Part shown: positions 1 through 12,200 of the stretch, one piece after another
How the letters are laid out: every line of letters starts with the position of its first letter
How positions within the stretch are numbered: the stretch's first letter is position 1
Source: Siphonodentalium dalli
Lineage: Eukaryota; Mollusca; Scaphopoda; Gadilida; Siphonodentaliidae
Reading direction: 5' to 3'
NCBI GenBank assembly: GCA_032622095.1
Contig: CP136069.1
Span: forward strand, 12,544,036 to 12,608,035
DNA length: 64,000 bases
The notes under the pieces: model-generated
Seen by the model: the letters and a program-made list of their open reading frames with translations, nothing else
What the model was told of the DNA's origin: nothing
The model's database searches: none
Made by a program: the position numbers and the translations under genes

Positions 1-13
1 TCATGATACCCAC

Positions 14-383
14 CTTGTCTTTCCCTATGACCAAACTGCCTGTCTATCACAAGAATCAAACCACAAATCATCATGACCCATGTAGCACCATTTGTAGCTG
101 TATCCGCAACTAAAAATAAACCCTGGACTAATCGTGAGAATAGTCTATATACTTTATCAAATACAAGGATAAACTGTGGAATAACGGCTTGAAACATGAA
201 GGAAACGATGCGAAATGTCAAATGAATTAACTTTAGGATCACACTACCAAAGTAACCGGTTGCAGTCATCATCATATAAATTATCTCCCTTGATATTTCT
301 GGTGGCATGAACATCACAAGAAGACTACATCCTGCAGTAGCCATGAACATGAAGAAACCGAACGCGAACATCAGCAGTATCAT
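14..383 (-). CDS. First coding exon of an unrecognised multi-pass membrane protein (partial)
   Basis: The minus strand is open from an ATG at 383-381 (A at -3, so a good start context) to a consensus donor, AAG followed by GTGGGT, at 13. That gives 123 codons plus one base, so the following intron is phase 1 and the rest of the gene lies left of the window. The product begins MILLMFAFGF, with a first hydrophobic stretch over about residues 1-26. Further hydrophobic stretches follow at about 38-50 and 55-75, then WVMMICGLILVI near residue 110 and a charged tail (RQFGHRERQ). An in-frame TGA at 446-444 lies upstream, and a pyrimidine-rich acceptor ending CACAG at 452 suggests a non-coding exon before this one. 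I do not recognise the family. The hydrophobic/amphipathic pattern recalls the RNF26 N-terminus, but there is no diagnostic motif. An alternative is that coding extends into an upstream exon through a weak acceptor near 424. Confidence 0.5.
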
Positions 384-571
384 TTTGACTGGTAACTTTA
401 AGTCTGCATAATTGACGATAGTTCTATTTGTTTTTGTTATTATTCACATGCCTGTGATACAAGAGAAATCCAAATATACCATTACATGTAAATAAATTTT
501 AAATAGCCATGGTTACGGTCTCCATCTTCATTGGTTTCATCTTTGCTGAAAATAGAAAAAGCAGCCAAAAT

Positions 572-910
572 TAAACCTTGAAATAGTGTGTCTGACATTT
601 ACAGAATGAGGTCCCCAGAGGGTGAACTTAGTGATGCTACTCAGCACAACGGGCTAGGATAGTATCATCACTAAATTCACCCTCTGGTGACATCATTCTA
701 CTTAGGCCTCATTTTCTGTGAAGTACATGTATCTAGTCTCAAATAAACATTGTCTTAGTTATTTTTTCCCCTTCTGTTCAGTTTCTGTATCCCCTAATTT
801 GCAGAAGATAAAATACATAATCGAGGTGACTAATGGGTGAACATGATACATCACCAACTTCAAATGGGGTACTTCAATCTGATCCTAGGTCCCCCATAGC
901 AGTTGAGGTC
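572..910. repeat. Copy of the double-hairpin (GAGGTCCCC) interspersed element
   Basis: The copy starts AAACCTTGAAATAGTGTGTCTG and carries GAGGTCCCCAGAGGGTGAA at 608, answered by the inverted arm TTCACCCTCTGG at about 675-686. It then runs through the internal segment seen in other copies (AATTTGCAGAAGATA, CTTCAATCTGATCCTAGGTC) to CCCATAGCAG near 900. The second hairpin is absent. At least nine related copies occur in the window. Confidence 0.75.
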
Positions 911-965
911 TGAGCAGAATCAGTGACCTCATAGTAGTGAACATCCGTACAAAATTTCATTGAGA

Positions 966-1840
966 TCCGAGCAGTACTGTTCAAGTTTTGACAGGGAACC
1001 TTATAAAGTCGAAAAATGCGGGGAATATCGAAATTTCATGATTTATGTGAATTTGTGAGCAATTTTGCTTTACTTCACAAAAGTCAGAGGAAAAGCATTC
1101 AATTTTGAGTTAGGACATTCACCTACAGTGAAGTACACTATTAAGGAACAGATATAAATTAGAGGTGTGACTGTCCCAATGGGACTAAGGATACCCCCCG
1201 TGTTCTGCCGTGTATTTAAATTACTAAGATGTTTCATATGTCAGTAAACATTTACTAGTAGTTAAAATAATAAACAGTTCCCATTGCAGGTGCACAACCC
1301 TAACCCTAATCTTAAACCTACTGACCGAAAAATGGTGGAATAAAAGCTCGGACAAAATTATGCATGTTGCGAAAATGTTCTTAAGTCGAAAAAGGGGAAT
1401 AACTCCACAAAAGAAAGTCGGACAGACATTATAATCCCAGGTTATGATGGTTCCCATGGTACTAAATATCAGTGCCAAGATTCAAAAACATTGACCTATA
1501 AATGTAGGAATAAAAGCTTGGACAAAATTATGCATGTTGCAAAAAAAATTCTAAGTCGAAAAAGGTGGGTAACTCCACCAAAAAATGTCGGACAGACGTC
1601 ATAATCGCAGGTGCACAGTTTCCCATGGTGGTTGATGTCTGTGCCAAGTTTCACGGAAATTGATCAAAAAACGACTCAGAAAAACTCCGGACAAATTTGT
1701 GTCCGTCCGTGACAGACGACGGACAAGCTGATTCCAGTATGCCCCCCCCCCCTAACTTTGTTGCGGGGGGTATAACTATGAAATATATTCCCCACATTAT
1801 TTTTTCAACTTTATAAGGTTCCCTGTCAAAACTTCAAATA
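966..1840. repeat. Interspersed element with inverted ends and two ~185-bp internal repeats
   Basis: An arm at about 973-1026 (AAGTTTTGACAGGGAACC...) recurs inverted at 1780-1835. Inside are two imperfect direct repeats, each running from GGAATAAAAGC through GGACAAAATTATGCATGTTGC, AAGTCGAAAAAGG and AACTCCAC to GTCGGACAGAC (about 1338-1425 and 1507-1597). A poly-C tract (about 1741-1752) followed by GGGGGTATAA ends the internal part. It has no coding capacity. It looks like an old composite repeat; the class is not identified. Confidence 0.55.
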
Positions 1841-3288
1841 GTTCCAAGGATTTTTACTGGTGATCTCTATGGCCCTACTAGTATGGGCGTTAATAGTAGA
1901 TATTCATGACATGATCTAGTGGTCGACCACCAAGACATATTATACATAAAAATTTCTACACGGATAATAAAACTGAGTTATCCAGCATCGAAAATCTGCA
2001 CGAGCCGAGATCTTGGGGGGAAACCATTTTTTCATAAATAAAACAAGTGAAAATCAGACTAACTCAGAATAACATTTCATCATATTTGTAGTTGAAAACT
2101 CACCTGAACGAAAAAGTATTGTCATGTTAAGATGATATAGATTTTAGTGGGGTAATTCAGTGCTCTGGGGTTCATTTCGGGGCAAAAATGACATTTGTTT
2201 GTTGAAAAATGAGATAATTCAGGAATCCATCAGAACATAATATACATAATTAATGCAATTGATATTATTTATATGACAGTGACGTCTATGGGGTTGGCAA
2301 CACATGTTCCAAACTCAGGCTAATCCCACACAGAACCGTTGTACCCTTTTGGCAAAAGTTCTGTATACCCTACTGTACTCTTTCAGCTCTACCGGTATGT
2401 TAGTGACAATCCGACTTTAAATACATGTACTTGTTGTCACATGTATAAGTGAAATGTGAACATTAATTAAAAAATGTGGTTGGTATTTGGATGATGAATG
2501 CTGGGTTTCAGCTGCTGTACTTAAGCTCGGCAAATTTAACTGGAATGTTTCAATGGTAAGAGCCTATAATGCTACTGGTTTACCGGTAGTAAAGATCTCA
2601 GCTGCACCAAAATGTTCCTTTGGCAATAGAATAATTCCTGCAAAAACACAGAATCTCCCAGTGGATAGACTGATGACAAAAATAGAGTCAACTACATGTA
2701 CTATGTACTATGAACAACTAACATCGACCTGTGTACATGTATATGTATTTTTGACAATACAGCCCATTACATGTATGTTCTGCAATGTCGCTGCAAACAT
2801 TTGTCAGTTGGCAACAATCAATAAAACAATAATTTAATATGTAGTTTCATGTACATCGTCATCGTGAAACTTCAGTCTTGATTTCGTTAAATTCAACAGA
2901 CTGCATATAAAACCACTCAACGCATACTTTAGCCAGTTACTGTATTTCGATGCACAACAATATATTGCATGTACTGAATTACTGATAACAGTGGGTCAGA
3001 CGCGAGTTATCTTCATACATGTATATATCGTATAGTAGTACATGGTCACCAATAAGTGCTATTACTATCAACGTTCGAGCAAATTACGAAATTTTTCCAT
3101 TGGATTCAGTGTTACATTTTGATCGCAACTGTAACCAGAAAGAATCATCAGATCAAATTATCCAAACTACATACCAGTATGAGTTTCATACAAGTTTAGT
3201 ATTTTTCAGCAATTTCAATATGTGCATAACTGCATATCATCATTCACAAAATGGCGCCATTTATCCAAAATACTAGATTCTCCATTGG
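1841..3288. other. Gene-free AT-rich stretch
   Basis: I see no splice-bounded coding sequence, conserved domain or clear repeat structure here. The 116-codon open frame at 2487-2837 has low-complexity composition and no recognisable motif, so I do not call it. TACATGTA words are frequent. Confidence 0.5.
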
Positions 3289-3510
3289 GTTTACACAGGC
3301 TTTCCGCTAGTAGGGCAGGGGGTCCCTTTAAGGGTCCCATTCCCCCAACTAAATTTTCCCCTTCTGTCATACCACAGGACATATTCCATATGTATAAAGA
3401 TGTTTACTTCTCAATTTTGTTGGGACAGTGCTAAGAAATTTAAATAGTTGTCAACTTTATTTGATTTCTAGCGAGAATACACACTCGGACCGATCTAACA
3501 CTAAAAGTTG

Positions 3511-3720
3511 GATGTCTATGGGAGACCAAATTCACATTTAATAATGAATTGCGCATAAGCGCAAATACCACATATTGTGCTTAAGCACAAATAGGGCATT
3601 TACGCTTAAGAGTAATGAATTGTCCTTAAGCGCAATTAATTGCACTTAAGCGTAATGAATTGCGCTTAAGCGCAATTAATTGAACTTAAGCGTAATTGTG
3701 AATTTGTGACTACTATCTAA
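3511..3720. repeat. Array of TTAAGCGCAA-type palindromes (copy 1)
   Basis: About seven near-palindromic words of the form GCGCTTAAGCGC, some variant (TGTGCTTAAGCACA), are spaced about 20-26 bp apart and joined by AATTAATTG or AATGAATTG. The array is bounded by AATTCACATTTAATAATG on the left and GTGAATTTG on the right. The left border with GATGTCTATGGGAG reappears inverted at 5362-5395, so this and the 5240 array are copies of one element in opposite orientation. Confidence 0.75.
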
Positions 3721-5239
3721 CCTACCCATAAACTATTGGCATGACCTGGTGTATCACCTAGCAACACAAGAGGAGCAAATTGGGCTAATTTTAACCTGTT
3801 CGAACTAGCCTGAGTACTCAACAGTCAACTGAGAGTATGTGACTATGTGTTCAACAATGATAATCCCTAATTACATATTATCAGCATCCCTATATCCGAA
3901 GAATTTATGTCTCCTTCCCGGAACTCTAGTAATTTTTTATATGATGTTTTTTAATGTATTTTTGCACAGATTTGGGCCATTACTATGGTCATATACTATA
4001 GCATGCATGTGATGTCACTGCCTGAGTGCTTGCTTACCTCATATGGTTTACTTATTGACTTAAATCAGGGAAAAAAACATTTTTTCATATTATCAGCATC
4101 CCAGTCCCAAAAAATTGGTGTCTCATTCCTGGAGCTTTGGTGTCTCAGTACTCGAGCTCTATTTTTTTTTTATTAAATCAGCATCTCTTTCACAAATCTA
4201 TAGTATTTCCATGGTCATATAGTGTGAATGTGGTGTCACCGAGGGCTTGCTTCCCTCATATGGTGTGCCTGTATACAGAGGGCAGGCGGACTGGCCGATC
4301 GGGAGACCGGGAAAATTCCCAATGGGCCGGATGCCGTGGGGTGGAGGTATATGTGGTTGGGCTGCAAATGACACTGACGTGGGCCGCCATATGTGTTGTT
4401 TAACCAGCCTAATTGGCTAATCGTAATTTTGTCATTAAATGAACTTGTCAGCATCATATAACACCACATAAAGACCCCGTTAATCTCGAGATTTTAACGG
4501 TAACTCCCAGCTGTAAATCCAAAACAAATTCTCACGCACCCCTCCCAGACCCTCCCCCAATTGAAATTTCCAACACAATAGCAACACTTCAGTTGAGGCC
4601 AGTCTAGATGCTAGGATTAGCGATTTTCTTGTATAGTTTTCAAAATTTTCTCACCCCGGGCCGAACAACCATAGACAGCCCGGTGTGTCCTGGTCTCTTG
4701 TCCGTAGCTGTGTGCATTTGTCTGGAGTTAGACCGCTAGATGTTAGAATTTATGCAATTTTTCAGGTAAAAATATCTGAATGGTCTCATACTGGGAATAT
4801 ATAGAACCATGGTTTATGAATATATAGGATATTAGGCCAGAGCACTGAGGTGCAAGGGGTGTGCAAATGGAATTATGCAAAAACATGTATTTGGTCTGAT
4901 TCTGATTCAGGGGGGGGGGGGGGTTGCAGTTGGAATTTCCCAAGGTGGACACCTCCCTGAACAATTTTCTGATTCAAGGGACGGGGTGGCGATGGGCCGG
5001 TATTATATTCATTTCCCGGGCCGTTTTTTTGGCCCAGTCCGCCTCTGCCTGTATACTCAGAAATTCCTCGCCTCGACTAATAGAGAAAGTAATGCTAAAT
5101 TGCGAATAGTCCCAACTAATATATACCGAAGATATATAATGCTATCACGAGTCGCTCCAACTAAAACAGAAGGTGATACTATTGCGAGTTAAGGAGTTAT
5201 GGATAAACCTATTTATTCACCAGGGGTGTTTAGTTACAT

Positions 5240-5400
5240 ATAACCATTCATTGCGCTTAAGCGCAATTGATTGCACTTAAGCGCAATGACATTGCGCTTA
5301 AGCACCAGCTGAACCATTCATTGCGCTTAAGCGCAAATAATTACGCTTAAGCGCAATTAATTATTAAATGAGAATTTGGCCTCCCTTAGATGTCTGTAGG
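5240..5400. repeat. Array of TTAAGCGCAA-type palindromes (copy 2, inverted)
   Basis: About five GCGCTTAAGCGC-type palindromes lie between 5247 and 5362, followed by ATTATTAAATGAGAATTTGG and CTCCCTTAGATGTCTGTAGG. This is the reverse complement of the left border of the 3511 array. Nothing is coded. Confidence 0.75.
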
Positions 5401-6421
5401 CCAGAGCTAACATTCAATGTGCAGGGTTGATGTGTTCCATTTAGAATATAGAGTACACTTTATTTAGTTTTTACTGAAATGCTCCGGATTCTGAACGAGC
5501 ACACACGGCTTTGCACGTTGCAAGCTAGCTCCAACCTGCAGACACAGTTAGATGAACTGAGGAAGTGATCAAACCCGACATCGCTAGAACACATGCTTTG
5601 GAGTCCGCTGGTTACATTGCTGCGGTTAGGTTACGAAAAATGACTGCCGATAATTTAATCATACCCACTGATTCTATCTTCATGTCGTAAAATATATATA
5701 TCACTCCATTTTTTTCAAAGCATCTTATCTACAGGTATGTTTATTATAATTTAGCTTGATATTTAGAACTAAAACATTGCGCCTTTATTCTATTCCTTCA
5801 TTGCTTCCAACCTGCTAATTGTCTACATGTATCTGCTGAGTATTATATTCCGGCAAGTTATGCATCCGAACTACATGTATCTGCCGAGTCTTGAATAGTG
5901 AGTCGTTTAACTTCCAACAGGCGCGTATACTAGGAACAATGCAAGGACTTCACCACCAGTGATCCATAACCTGGCAATTAATTTTTATCTAATAAATTTC
6001 TAGGTTTTAAAGTTATTGCGGTTGATAGCATAGTAGTAACTTGGTAAGAAAATGGATGCAAAACGATTAGCAAATCTACTCTCTGATTCTTCTATTGGCC
6101 GATGTATATACAACAAAAGTAGGTCCACTAGTGTTTCCACGACATTGAAAACATTGACTGCATTTTCCCCTTGGCGGATACAGGACCCGTTCCCCAAAAC
6201 CTGGCGGAAAGCCTGATTTACATGTTAACTTTTTATCGCCAACAAGAAGCAACTGATGCTAATATATAGGGTTGTTGTCGTAATGTTTTATACATAGATG
6301 CACACCATGTGCATTTCTGTATACATATACCCGGTATATTATCGCATAGTATCATGTGACAATGGTAATTATAGTAGTGTTTTCTATAATGTTGATATAG
6401 GAATCAGACTAAATCAGTAGT

Positions 6422-6965
6422 CAGGTCAGGCACATCCTGAATTCCACCATAATAGTGTTATTCCACTATTATAGTGGTATACCGTACATGTATGACCATT
6501 ACCGTTTTGTGAATTTGATAAAAGATCGAGGGATAATCCAAAATCATAATTCACGCAAATTATTGAAAATCCGTATCGCATTAATTTGGTATTATACATA
6601 TATTTTGTCCAGGAGAATTATTAAGCATGACGGTACACAATAAGCAACTCAATTAGCATTCAATTAACTAGTTTAAAATGTTGTTAATGAAGGAGCAATT
6701 GAGTTTAATATCCTGTTGCTGTCATTTAGAAAGGAATCTATTAGTAATATTTTTGAATAACAAAGCTGGCGCAAGAGATTGCACAACAAATTTTGTCGGA
6801 AGACTGTTCCTTCGCTGCGATGTTGTTAAGAGTGAAATTTGGCTGTGCACTGGTACGCGCCGTCTTCTATTCCCGACGCAAATACAGGAAACATGAATAT
6901 GGTCATATACCACTATAATAGTGGAATATCACTATAATAGTGGAATTCAGGATGTGCCTGACCTG
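6422..6965. mobile_element. Small inverted-repeat element (CAGGTCAGGCACATCC ends), copy 1
   Basis: CAGGTCAGGCACATCCTGAA at 6422 is inverted at the right end, finishing at 6965. Just inside each end lie CCACTATTATAGTGG-type palindromes (about 6463-6477 and 6910-6940). A diverged second copy with the same interior (GCTGCGATGTTGT, CTGTGCACTGGTA, ACCGTCTTCTATTCCCGACG-like) is at 36845-37161. The target duplication is unclear. No transposase is present, so it is non-autonomous. Confidence 0.65.
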
Positions 6966-7656
6966 GTAATAGAGTAAATGTTCAGGTTTTAGTTTGTCGC
7001 ACATTATATATTTTTTTGTCTACATGTATATGGAATAAATGTAAGTAATGTCTCCCATAATGATTTATGTGGTAGTTGAATGTTGTCCGTTTTATCCTAC
7101 TGGTCAGCAGTAGATGTCATTTCAACTGAAAAAACTTGAAAAACATACCAATGCAAAAAACGTGACTCAACTGTCTCAAAAAAGATCAGCAAGTGCGCGG
7201 ACTTCCGGGTGAGAAAACTCCAAACATTGAACGGGAATTCCAAATATTAAATGACGTCACAAAATATCTTTAACTGGGAAACGGATTAATTAGTGAAATT
7301 ACATATGTTCTTCGCACAATTTCTCAATATATTTACTTGATCAATTCCTGTTATCTATCCAAATACGCTACCAATCTTTATTTTGTTGTAAAAGTCGTTT
7401 CATATCAAGTTAATAGACCAAACTGCTTTGTTCGGTCCGTTTCATTTAGTTGAAATTTTGCTACTGACTTCCAATGTTTGCGTTTGTGACCGTAGATCGC
7501 AGATCTGGTTTGAGTTTTCCGTTACGTGTATAAAGAATGATAGTTTCGGTTAAAAATACATGGGCTGATGCAATTTACAACTACTCTTGTGTAGAATACA
7601 ATGTGGAGCAGCATTTATAGTATTAACTCTTGAATTCATGATGTGAAACTTTCGTA
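6966..7656 (+). promoter_or_regulatory. Upstream region and probable promoter of the RNF26-like gene
   Basis: This unique, repeat-poor stretch lies directly upstream of the first RNF26 coding exon. It holds ACTTCCGG at 7201-7208, an ETS-type site, and a perfect CRE palindrome TGACGTCA at 7252-7259. Both are common in TATA-less housekeeping promoters of animals. The transcription start cannot be fixed; about 7300-7600 is an inference. No other gene is seen. Confidence 0.45.
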
Positions 7657-9233
7657 ATGGTTCTCACAATCTGTTCACAATTTTTTGGCTGCGGAATCGC
7701 TGTGTGTGAATTTCTGACCGAATTATTTGTGCGAATATTGCAGACTAATTACAGTCTGTTCAACTCTTTGTTGTATGCATTGGCTACTATCGCTACGAGT
7801 GCGATTACCTGTGTTTCAACTATATTTAGTGCTAGCGTAAATTTGTGCTTGTCAGTTCAGGATTTTGCTGTTGAGTTTTCAAACTGCTTTGCTGCTGTCT
7901 TCGTTGTACTATGGCGGGTTGTTTCATTTGGCTGGAAAATGGTTTCCACCATCGCCTCAGGTAGGTGTTAATCATGCAAAGGAAAGTATTGTAAATTTTT
8001 TGTATGACCTTACAACATACTGTACATGTACCGGTACATGGTACCCTGCTGGATAAAATAAGTGTCCATTGTCACCGCGGTGTATTTGCGGTTCGGCCGC
8101 GGTGTCAGAGTTTGTAACTGCAGTTGAGCACCGTGGCTGAACGACAAGTACACCGCAGCCAAACAGCAAGTACACTGTGGCCGTCCTGTAAATAGTACAT
8201 TTTACCGTCCTGTAAAAGCCAGCTTTGGTCACTAGGACGTAACAACTACAGATACAGACAGATACAGGCCGAAAGGCAACTACACCGCAGCCGAACGGCA
8301 TGTACACCGTTAGATTTCTGGTTTGTATGGTCTTTTTTCAGTTTAATGGACGTACACCGCGGAAACTACACCATGGTCGAACGGCAAGTACACTGCGGCC
8401 CAACTGTAGTTAGGCCAAAAAAAAAATATTATTTGTTTCCTATTACGGAGCCAAAAAATTCCAGGTAGGTAGGTAGGGATTTTATTTTTTTTGTACTTTT
8501 TATTTTATTTTTAATACGGACCTTTAATTATCAACATTTTCCACTTATTTGTATTCAAAGATTGAATTCACTTCAATAAGATGACAAGCTTTATAAATTT
8601 TAACAGGTAATTGGCTCCCAGGCACTCAACATTGCATTTGATTGTCCGTGTAAGCATTGATGAAATGTCAACATTGCATCCGACCTATGGTTGAGACATT
8701 CCATATAGAGCGGTTCGTCTCAGTCATCGGTCAAATGCGATGCTGGTATTCATCCATCCTTATGTGAAATTAATTGTCAAGGTGTGGCCTGTGGTACCAT
8801 TTTCAGTGTGGTGTGGGACTTTATATTTCAGTTGTATTTGACATGCAGTCATCTTTATTACTGTCTGTATACATACTAGTAACTATGCCTGAACACTATG
8901 AATCCTTGATTGACTGGGGAGAGGAACTTTAAATTCTGATATAGAAAGTCTTCTACATGTATATTGCTCTCTAGCAGATAAGACTTCTTCCCATAAGACA
9001 TGGGAGTTGAACAAACAAGATTACCACAGGCAGGTTTTAAAGACTGCAGATTTATTGGTGAGATTGGGATTCATCTGCAACCATAAATGGACATGTATTT
9101 TAATAGAAGTAAATTGTTTTTGAAAATTCCATCAAAAATTATTGCTGCTTAATGTAAACATAGTATATAGTATATATTTAACGATTTTGATGTGTTTACA
9201 TGCCAATGACATGCATAAAAAAAAAATTAAAAA

Positions 9234-9264
<31 letters not shown>

Positions 9265-12200
9265 GGGTTGAAAGTTTTTGATTTGGGTTGAAATTTGAAA
9301 AAAAAAGTCCAGGTCGGCCCAATTTCGGCAGGTCGGTCGGGTAACCGGAAACACAGATGTTTTTTTTTTTTGGCCTTAGCCGGTGGAGCTGCGGTGTAGT
9401 TGCATTTCAGCCGCTGTGGCAACGCTAACCACACCGCAGTTAAGTGGACACTTGTTTTGTCCAGCAGGGTACATGTATGTTAGTAAGGCTGAAGAGGGTC
9501 ACATTCACTAAAAAAAATGCTGAAGGGTACACAGTGTTTGTGATCGGCACTAATGCACGTTACTTCAGACTTTTTGGCTTCGACAATCCGCTGCAGTAAC
9601 CACTGCCATGGGCACATTTATGAACAATAGACAACCCTTTTGAGTGATCGCCAATATTCTAGTACATGTACCATTAGATGTCATGGTAATATCAGATCAA
9701 TCTAATCCTGAAATTAGATTAAGTTACTACTATTATACCATACTATGGGAGGCCCTTTTCACATTTATTATTTATTTACCGAAATAGATAAAGAGCAAAT
9801 GGTTACTAGTACCTGTACATGCATGTACATGTACAAGGCTACGAATTAGTAACCATCGTTTAAAAGTGTACATGTAAGTAGACCGTCACAGCAATACAGA
9901 TCTTTAAAAGAGGATTTGTCTTTTGTGCAAAACCGTTATCGAAGATGAGGTGCACTTTATACCCTGCTGGACAAAACAAGTGTCCATTGGCACCGCGGTG
10001 TATTTGCCGTTCAGCCTCGGTGTCAGAGTTTGTAACTGCAGTTGAGCACCGCGGCCTAACAGCATGTACACTACGGCCAAACGGCAAGTACATCTTGGCC
10101 GAAAGGCAACTACAACGCGACTGAATGGCATGTGCACCGTGGTTAGATTTCTGGTTTGAATTGTCTTTATTCAGCTTAATGAACGTACACCGCGGCATCT
10201 ACACCATAGCTGAATGGCAAGTACACCGCGGCCCAACCGTAGTTAGCCGGTGGAGCTGCGGTGTAGTTGCATTTCGGCTGCGGTGGCAACGCTAACCACA
10301 CCGCGGTTGAGTGGACACTTGTTTTGTCCAGCAGGGTATAAAAATGTAATAAATTGATAGAGGAAACGGATATTCTTTTTAACAAATTGGATAAAAATAT
10401 TCCAAATTTCAACAAATTAACCGACAATGAAAAAACCATTTATTATTAGCTCAACTTACTTGGTAAGTTTGAGCTATTGCCATGGGTTGGCGTCCGTCGT
10501 CCGTATGTCCGTCAATAATTTCCTTTGGCGCGGGCTACAGGTAGTACCTTTGGTCTGATCTTTATGAAATTTGTCATGAATGTTGACATTGACATGTAGA
10601 TGGGAACGAGTCATTTTGAGGTCATTCGGCCAAAAAACCTGGCCCCTGGTGGCCATCTTGGATTTCAAAATTAAATCCATTGGCGTGGTCTGCAGGTCGT
10701 ACTGTTCGTCTGATCATCATTAAATTTGTCAATGATGTTAATATTGACATGTACATTGTGGGTTTTTTTTTTAGATATGTTGCCGCAAATAATGACCGGA
10801 AAGATAAAGAGCACCGTATACAAACGAATATATACGGACTAAGTCCTATAAGAGTGTGCATCAGATTGGATCCCATATAAAATTCATGATATTATGATCT
10901 ATTATGACCAAATGAGGAACCAAATCGCAATATATCACCCGAAATGGAATCCGTTTATATAAATACATGAATCCGGAATCCAGCTTAATTTGTGTCTTGA
11001 ATCCGGCGTACGGGTCCAAAATGGGTCGAATCCGGCGTACGAAAAGGGGGGGAAGGGGCCCTCTCTAATGTTACGGAAAACTATAAGTTTCAGCAAACTT
11101 CCAGAGTGTGGATACTGGATAACAATCACAAAGGTGCCCCCCCCCCCACCCAGAAATTTCAGGACTCAGAACAAGTAAAGTAATTGATAATAGTGAGTTT
11201 CATTCAGCAGTCACCACATGATAAGTGATAGCCTGTACTAGTAAGATCTAAGTATCCTCATGTTGTCGGAATCTCTCTGATGCACGATCAAAGGTTTTAT
11301 TAATCGACGACGGAAATGGTAATCGATTATCGGCTTTATCAACGGTTCATTGATTACTAGTATACGATTAATCGTGGTACCCCTACCTTTTATGAATATG
11401 GAGCAGTTTGCTACATTTTCTGAAATTTTCCCTACTGAGCAGAGCGAAAAATAAAATTCGACCCACTTTTTTGGACCAAACCAAAAAAAAAAAAATTTGG
11501 CCAAGGTGGCCATTTATGACCTTTAAACTTGTTTTGGCCAATTTCTTTTTATTTTCAGACTTTTTTCGAGGCATTTTTTTTACTTTTGACCCAGATTTTT
11601 TTCTCTCATGAAATTTCATCTCACCTTACTAAAGACGTTGCCATTTGCCACATTTTCCCAAATTTTCCTAACTGAGCAGAGCGGGAATTTCTATTAGACT
11701 CACTTTTTCAGACTTGACCCCAGGTGGCCATTTGTGAATATGGGGCATTTTGCCACATTTTCAGGAATTTTCCCGACCGAGTAGAGTGGAAACTGAAATT
11801 CGACCCACTTTTTTGGACTCGACCAAAATTTTTGGCCGAGGTGGCCATTCATGACCCTGAACTGGTTTCGGCCAATTTCGATTTTTTTTGGACTTTGACT
11901 ATTTTCGAGGCATTTTTGAATGTTTTTTCACAGGAAATTTCATCTCACCTCAGTCTACTCACCTTACTAAAGACGTTGCCATGGAAATTTACCATTTTTC
12001 CCATATTTTTTGAATAAAGAGTAAGAAATACCGGTAGTAACTTAATTCGCGCTGCTGCTGTGAAAAGATTTAATCATTTAATAACCCTTTCATGACGGGA
12101 GCTTCCTGAATTTTTGCAAAATCCCTATACCAATGCATTCTCTTCTACAGTGTACTTAGTATCACAGGTCACCTCGCATACATGTATATAAGAGAATGCA

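Larger units (their letters stand above)
3296..6215. mobile_element. Non-autonomous DNA transposon with CAGGC ends, ~2.9 kb
   Basis: The left end CAGGCTTTCCGCTAG at 3296 is matched by the inverted right end CTGGCGGAAAGCCTG ending at 6215. The flanks are GTTTACA (3289-3295) and ATTTACA (6216-6222), a 7-bp direct repeat with one mismatch. Two other elements here (41267 and 50076) have nearly the same ends and also 7-bp repeats. No transposase frame is visible. CAGGG-like ends are typical of hAT elements, although hAT duplications are usually 8 bp. The two GCGCTTAAGCGC arrays inside are in opposite orientations. Confidence 0.6.

Noticed and set aside
2487-2837. 116-codon plus-strand frame
   Set aside because: No motif, no splice context, composition like surrounding DNA.
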